Positions 60,214-64,000 of a stretch of DNA of 64,000 bases are shown piece after piece. Position 1 is the stretch's first letter, and the number at the start of each line of letters is the position of its first letter. Below the pieces are notes generated by a model. That model saw nothing but the letters and a program-made list of their open reading frames with translations, was not told where the DNA came from and made no database searches. Source of the stretch: Lacticaseibacillus pabuli (GTDB lineage Bacteria; Bacillota; Bacilli; Lactobacillales; Lactobacillaceae); NCBI RefSeq assembly GCF_028736235.1, contig NZ_CP117884.1, positions 744,001 through 808,000 on the forward strand, written 5' to 3'. The position numbers and the translations under genes were made by a program.

Positions 60214-61088
60214 TGGGTAATTTATTGATGTTAAGCGCCCTGCCAAAGATTCCAATGGCAGGCTGGATTGATAATTTAGTTAACTGGTTGGCAGATCAGA
60301 CGGGCTTCTTTAATGCCATCACGAACTTTGTCGGTGGTATTAATGCCGGTATCCAGTGGTTCTTTGACATGTTGCCACTACCACTGCTGATTGTGCTGGT
60401 CGTTGGGCTCACTGCCTGGTTGTCCTGGCGCAAGGGGAAGCTCAGATGGTCACTGGTCATCTTTGAACTGATTGGGATGCTGTTCATCTGGAACCAGGGA
60501 TACTGGCGTGATATGACGCAGACCCTGGCGCTGGTATTGACTTCCAGTATCATCGCGCTGGTCATTGGGATTCCGCTGGGGATCTGGATGGCCAAGAGTG
60601 AGGTTGTGCAAACGATTTTGAAGCCTATCCTGGACTTCATGCAGACGATGCCAGCCTTTGTTTACCTGATTCCGGCCGTTGCACTGTTCGGGATTGGGGC
60701 CGTTCCTGGTGTATTCTCCGCGTTGATCTTCGCGATGCCACCCGTTGTCCGGATGACAAACCTCGGGATTCGCGGGGTGCCGAGCGACTTAACTGAAGCC
60801 GCCGATGCATACGGATCTACGAGCTGGCAGAAACTGATTAAGGTTGAATTGCCACTGGCCTCCTCATCCATCATGGCTGGGGTCAACCAGACGATGATGC
60901 TGTCACTGTCCATGGTTGTTACGGCATCCATGATTGGTGCGATGGGTCTTGGCTCCAAGGTTTACTTCGCGGTCGGCCGCAACGATGCCGGGAACGGGTT
61001 CACTGCAGGGCTTGCCATCGTCATTATCGCCATCGTGCTCGACCGGATCACGCAGATGCTGAACTCCCCGCGCAAACAGGGAAAGTAG
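60213..61088 (+). CDS. opuAB: Glycine betaine ABC transporter permease (OpuAB/ProW type)
   Basis: Permease of 291 aa with about seven membrane segments and the EAA loop LTEAADAYGSTSWQKLIKVELPLA (~195-218) that contacts the ATPase. Separate from the substrate-binding protein, unlike the fused OpuABC of lactococci, because the lipoprotein is encoded next. ATG at 60213 overlaps the last base of opuAA (TAATG). Forms the transmembrane part of the osmoprotectant transporter. Confidence 0.95.
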   Translation: MGNLLMLSALPKIPMAGWIDNLVNWLADQTGFFNAITNFVGGINAGIQWFFDMLPLPLLIVLVVGLTAWLSWRKGKLRWSLVIFELIGMLFIWNQGYWRDMTQTLALVLTSSIIALVIGIPLGIWMAKSEVVQTILKPILDFMQTMPAFVYLIPAVALFGIGAVPGVFSALIFAMPPVVRMTNLGIRGVPSDLTEAADAYGSTSWQKLIKVELPLASSSIMAGVNQTMMLSLSMVVTASMIGAMGLGSKVYFAVGRNDAGNGFTAGLAIVIIAIVLDRITQMLNSPRKQGK

Positions 61089-61097
61089 GTGACTGCT

Positions 61098-62003
61098 GTG
61101 AGTAAGTTAAAGAAATGGATTCTCGCCGCGGCTGCCGTTGTGATGACGGTTGGGCTTGCCGCTTGCTCGACGCAACTCGCCAAGTATGATGACAAGAAGC
61201 CACTGGGGCCGCAGGTGAATTACACCATCACCGGGATTGATGCCGGTGCCGGCATTATGGCCGGCACGCAGCGTGTCATCAAGGATTATGGCCTCGCCAA
61301 GGACAACTGGCAGCTGCAAACCAGTTCGACGGCGGCAATGACCACGCAGCTCGGTAAGGCAATTAAGAACAAGCAGGCGATTGTTGTCACTGGCTGGACG
61401 CCACACTGGATGTTCACCAAGTACAACCTGAAGTTTCTGAAGGATCCGAAGCTCACGTATGGGAAGGCTGAAAATATCCACACCATCACGCGGGTCGGTC
61501 TGAAGAAGGACAAGCCGTCTGCGAACACCGTGCTGGACCGGTTCTACTGGACGCCAGCGCAGATGTCACAGGTTATGCTGAAGGTTAACGGCGGCATGGA
61601 GCCACGTAAGGCGGCGCAGGAGTGGTTGAAAGAGCACCCGGCGCAGCTGAAGAAGTGGACGGCCGGCGTTAAGCACGTGCACGGTGACAGTATCCACATG
61701 ACTTACGTTGCGTGGGACTCTGAAATTGCCTCGACTTACGTGGTGGCGGAAGCCCTGCGTAAGGTCGGGTACAAGCCGAACTTGCAGGCCATGGAAATGC
61801 AGCCACTGTGGGCGTCTATCGCGACGTCTAAGGCGGACGCCATGACTTGTGCTTGGCTGCCAAACACCTCGGGTCGCTACTTCCACATGTACCGCAGTAA
61901 GGTCGTTGATTTGGGCGTGAACTTGAAAGGTGCCCAGGTTGGCCTGGCCGTACCAACGTACATGAAGAATATCAACTCGATTGAAGATTTGAAGAAGAAA
62001 TAA
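61098..62003 (+). CDS. opuAC: Glycine betaine-binding lipoprotein (OpuAC/ProX type)
   Basis: Extracellular solute-binding lipoprotein of 301 aa. Lipobox LAAC (C ~23) anchors it in the membrane; the mature protein has type II binding-protein fold with Trp residues such as VTGWTPHWMF and MTYVAWDSEIAS that form the aromatic cage for quaternary ammonium. Start GTG at 61098 (AGGTGA five bases upstream) is preferred; GTG 61089 is possible and directly follows the opuAB stop. Last gene of the operon. Confidence 0.93.
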   Translation: MSKLKKWILAAAAVVMTVGLAACSTQLAKYDDKKPLGPQVNYTITGIDAGAGIMAGTQRVIKDYGLAKDNWQLQTSSTAAMTTQLGKAIKNKQAIVVTGWTPHWMFTKYNLKFLKDPKLTYGKAENIHTITRVGLKKDKPSANTVLDRFYWTPAQMSQVMLKVNGGMEPRKAAQEWLKEHPAQLKKWTAGVKHVHGDSIHMTYVAWDSEIASTYVVAEALRKVGYKPNLQAMEMQPLWASIATSKADAMTCAWLPNTSGRYFHMYRSKVVDLGVNLKGAQVGLAVPTYMKNINSIEDLKKK

Positions 62004-62015
62004 GCTTAATTTGCA

Positions 62016-62056
62016 AATGCGCGCAGTCTGGATGACGGACAGCGCGCATTTTTTTG
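62016..62056 (+). terminator. Terminator of the opu operon
   Basis: AAATGCGCGC and GCGCGCATTT with a ~17-base loop, then TTTTT. Confidence 0.88.
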
Positions 62057-62568
62057 TGGATGATGTAATTTTGTATATTTGCAATTAATTTAAATTGGTT
62101 GGCGATATACTGGTTCCTTATAAAATATAATGGGCTTTATTTATATATATTAGATTTAACGTGTAAAACTTTTTCGATATTTCTTATGAAATCGCTTGTA
62201 TTTGGTTGGGGCAACCTTGTAAAGTGAATTTAAGGAGAAAAATTGTGACGGCAAAAACGGTGTTTCTCTAGTGCAAAACCCGCAATTGGATCGACCGTTA
62301 AAACTAGTGTTCATGGGGATGCTTGCCACATCAACTTGAGCACTACCCAAAACGCGTCACCTAGGGATTTTTGCAGCTCGCACGTGTCTGTGTGGGATGA
62401 CCATCTTGCGTTTCTGTGTGGCATACATCAGTTACCGAAGAGATTGGCCAATGATGATGACGGCACACCAGTTGCTCACAGACATAACAACTGGTGCACA
62501 ACAATCTAGTCGATAGGCGCGAGTCGGTCAGAATCCGATGTACCGTCTTCGACACGGGGGAAATAATC
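62057..62568 (+). promoter_or_regulatory. 512-bp upstream/leader region of the surface protein
   Basis: No gene. Candidate structures: CACCAGTTG (62466-62474)/CAACTGGTG (62488-62496), 9-bp arms; GTCGA (62509-62513)/TCGAC (62549-62553) around TCGG/CCGA, ending ten bases before the ribosome site GGGGG (62556-62560). An eight-codon frame near 62245 is not convincing. Long for a simple promoter region, so RNA-level control is possible. Confidence 0.4.
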
Positions 62569-64000
62569 ATGGAGAACAAGACACACTACAAGATGTACAA
62601 GGCTGGTAAGCAATGGCTCTTTGCCGCAATTGCGGTGTCGACCCTGTGCTTTGCGGGGATTGCTAGCACGGCCAATGCAGTGAGTGCGGATGACACGGGG
62701 ACGGCAGCTCAGGCTGCGACAACGCCGGCTGATACGACGGCCGCGCAAGTTGCTACTGAGGCAGCAGCGACACCCGCACCTGCTGCGACAACAACGGCTC
62801 CGACCGCTACGGAGACCACACCGACAGCGACACCAGCATCTGTTTCGACTCGGTCTGCGGAAAGTGCACCCGTTGTGGCACCTGCAGAGGAGGTCAGCAC
62901 GGCGCCTAAAGCTGCGCAGGTAGAAGAAGCAGCGCCAGTGGTAAAGGCCGTACCAGTTACCGAAGCAAAGCCAGTTGCGGCTACCGAGAAGAAGGTTGAA
63001 GCTGCGCCTGTTGAACAGGACGCGGAGAAAGCGCCGGTGGTTGCAAAAAAAACTAACGCGAATGAAGTTCACGCTGAGATCACAACGGTTAAGAAGGCAG
63101 AGCCGGTAGACACAGCGGCGGGATCAAACAAAGAGACTGTTACCTCTACTGCGGGTCAGAAGACTGAAGGGAAAGCTGAAGCAATCAAGGAACCCGTTCA
63201 TGAGATACCGGGTCACAGCAAGAGCTACATCATGTATGAGGATGTTGAGGACGACAATCACCTGCATCAAGGACGCATCTTTGTTGCCACAGAAGCCGAC
63301 ACGGGCACCGAGTACCATATTTATGACGAAGCAACTGGCGAATTTGTGGAAGCAACGCCTGAGTACATCGCAGAAATTAAGGCCGCGTATGATGCAACGG
63401 TGACCAGCAAGGACTACCTAACTGATGGCGCCTTGCTTTCCGAAGCCCTGGATGCTAAATCACAATATGCCGGCCAGTTCAAGATTGTGCATGTGGACGC
63501 GGAAGACTGGGATGATGAGCTACCTGAGGATGTCGCACGTAAAGTGACAGCGTGGAATCAACACTACGCAAAACCGAGAGATAATAAGTCGAAAGCTACT
63601 GAGGGCGTACCAAAGTTTTACATTAAGGATGACGAGGATAATTACTATTGGATAGAAGCTGATGGGGACGAATTTGGTCTTCCTCTGACCGATGAAGATA
63701 AGACATTGCTTGAGGGGAATTCAAAGACGGGATACGCAACAGAAACCGTTATTGCGGCCTTGGAAGCTTATTGGGAGGCTAATGATCAAACTCTTCCCTC
63801 AGTTTTCCAGGGCTTCAAAGTTCACCGTTCAACTAAGCGGCCAGAGGGCGTGGATGGGAAAAATGTAATCATTTTATCCGAAACAACTCGGGATGAATTT
63901 CAGCCTATTAGTAATCGCGCAGATACAAATGGCTTCACGCAATACACCGTTTATAAAGATGGCAACAAATACTACTCCTTTGATAAAGATAAAGGTATCT
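62569..64000 (+). CDS. KxYKxGKxW-signal surface protein, truncated by the window
   Basis: Start of a large exported surface protein; 477 codons are visible and the frame is open to the last base. The signal peptide has the KxYKxGKxW motif at residues ~8-16 (KMYKAGKQW) and hydrophobic core LFAAIAVSTLCFAGIAS, a type found on large, often glycosylated, Gram-positive adhesins (sometimes exported by SecA2). Residues ~40-210 are Ala/Thr/Pro/Glu-rich low complexity; ~212-477 look globular and acidic (for example YIMYEDVEDDNH and FYIKDDEDNYYWIE). The strong start is ATG 62569 with GGGGG upstream. The full length, domains and anchor are not visible. Confidence 0.85.
   Translation, partial: MENKTHYKMYKAGKQWLFAAIAVSTLCFAGIASTANAVSADDTGTAAQAATTPADTTAAQVATEAAATPAPAATTTAPTATETTPTATPASVSTRSAESAPVVAPAEEVSTAPKAAQVEEAAPVVKAVPVTEAKPVAATEKKVEAAPVEQDAEKAPVVAKKTNANEVHAEITTVKKAEPVDTAAGSNKETVTSTAGQKTEGKAEAIKEPVHEIPGHSKSYIMYEDVEDDNHLHQGRIFVATEADTGTEYHIYDEATGEFVEATPEYIAEIKAAYDATVTSKDYLTDGALLSEALDAKSQYAGQFKIVHVDAEDWDDELPEDVARKVTAWNQHYAKPRDNKSKATEGVPKFYIKDDEDNYYWIEADGDEFGLPLTDEDKTLLEGNSKTGYATETVIAALEAYWEANDQTLPSVFQGFKVHRSTKRPEGVDGKNVIILSETTRDEFQPISNRADTNGFTQYTVYKDGNKYYSFDKDKGI

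Noticed and set aside
62506..63072. 188-aa Cys/Arg-rich minus-strand frame
   Set aside because: Antisense of the low-complexity part of the surface protein; composition artefact.
1..64000. CRISPR arrays, insertion sequences, phage genes, rRNA
   Set aside because: No regular short repeat/spacer series, transposase, integrase, phage structural gene or rRNA segment was seen on either strand.

Overview
The window looks like a chromosomal segment from a fairly GC-rich lactic acid bacterium of the Lactobacillaceae. The evidence is the strong AGGAGG-type ribosome sites, the asparagine T-box in front of asnA, HrcA/CIRCE control of a small heat-shock protein, an LPQTG cell-wall protein, a KxYKxGKxW-type secreted surface protein, the dut-radA-yacL block, PepN, an OpuA-type osmoprotectant transporter and many small one-component regulators. 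I cannot name the species from sequence alone. I found no rRNA, CRISPR array, transposase, phage gene or plasmid replication gene.

Layout. 1-2.2 kb: peroxide detoxification (ahpC-ahpF). 2.2-11.9 kb: small regulator/target modules (DHA2 exporter with TetR; TMEM175-like channel; TetR with an SDR and matching operators; MarR with an alpha/beta hydrolase and three palindromic operators; VOC protein; methyltransferase with a leader peptide and hairpin; CDF metal exporter). 11.3-14.4 kb: TetR and a very large YhgE/Pip membrane protein. 14.5-23.1 kb: ASCH protein, flavin and quinone reductases with an HxlR regulator, nitroreductase, two tandem sugar O-acetyltransferases, zinc alcohol dehydrogenase, second TMEM175 protein. 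23.4-30.5 kb: second DHA2 exporter, adenosine deaminase, atypical SDR with TetR, two-gene fluoride channel (crcB pair), Gtf3-like glycosyltransferase, CzrA-type metal sensor. 30.57-30.78 kb: an intergenic four-arm inverted-repeat structure. 30.9-39.3 kb: pepN, hydroxyacid dehydrogenase, MFS, third TMEM175, histidine phosphatase, small membrane protein, patatin-like lipase, LPQTG protein. 39.4-48 kb: asnA with T-box, AlkD-type glycosylase, msrA, Gfo/Idh oxidoreductase, hsp20, secreted protein, lipoprotein, GNAT-rpiA. 47.5-57 kb: dut, radA, yacL, APC permease, NlpC/P60 hydrolase, aldo/keto reductase and an inverted gltX. 57.2-64 kb: two small paralogous immunity-like proteins, tRNA-Glu and tRNA-Val, a 0.75 kb gene-poor stretch with repeated hairpins, opuABC, and the first 477 codons of a large surface protein that runs off the window.

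The genes mostly serve stress handling (peroxide, electrophiles, quinones, metal, fluoride, osmotic and heat stress), many as self-contained divergent regulator-target pairs whose operators can be read directly. Housekeeping genes (pepN, asnA, rpiA, dut, radA, gltX) are interspersed. The least explained items are the 205-base four-arm palindromic element at 30576-30780, the related hairpin repeats at 58269-58507, the leader-peptide/hairpin arrangement before the methyltransferase at 9197-9263, and the tandem small proteins at 57218-57928.
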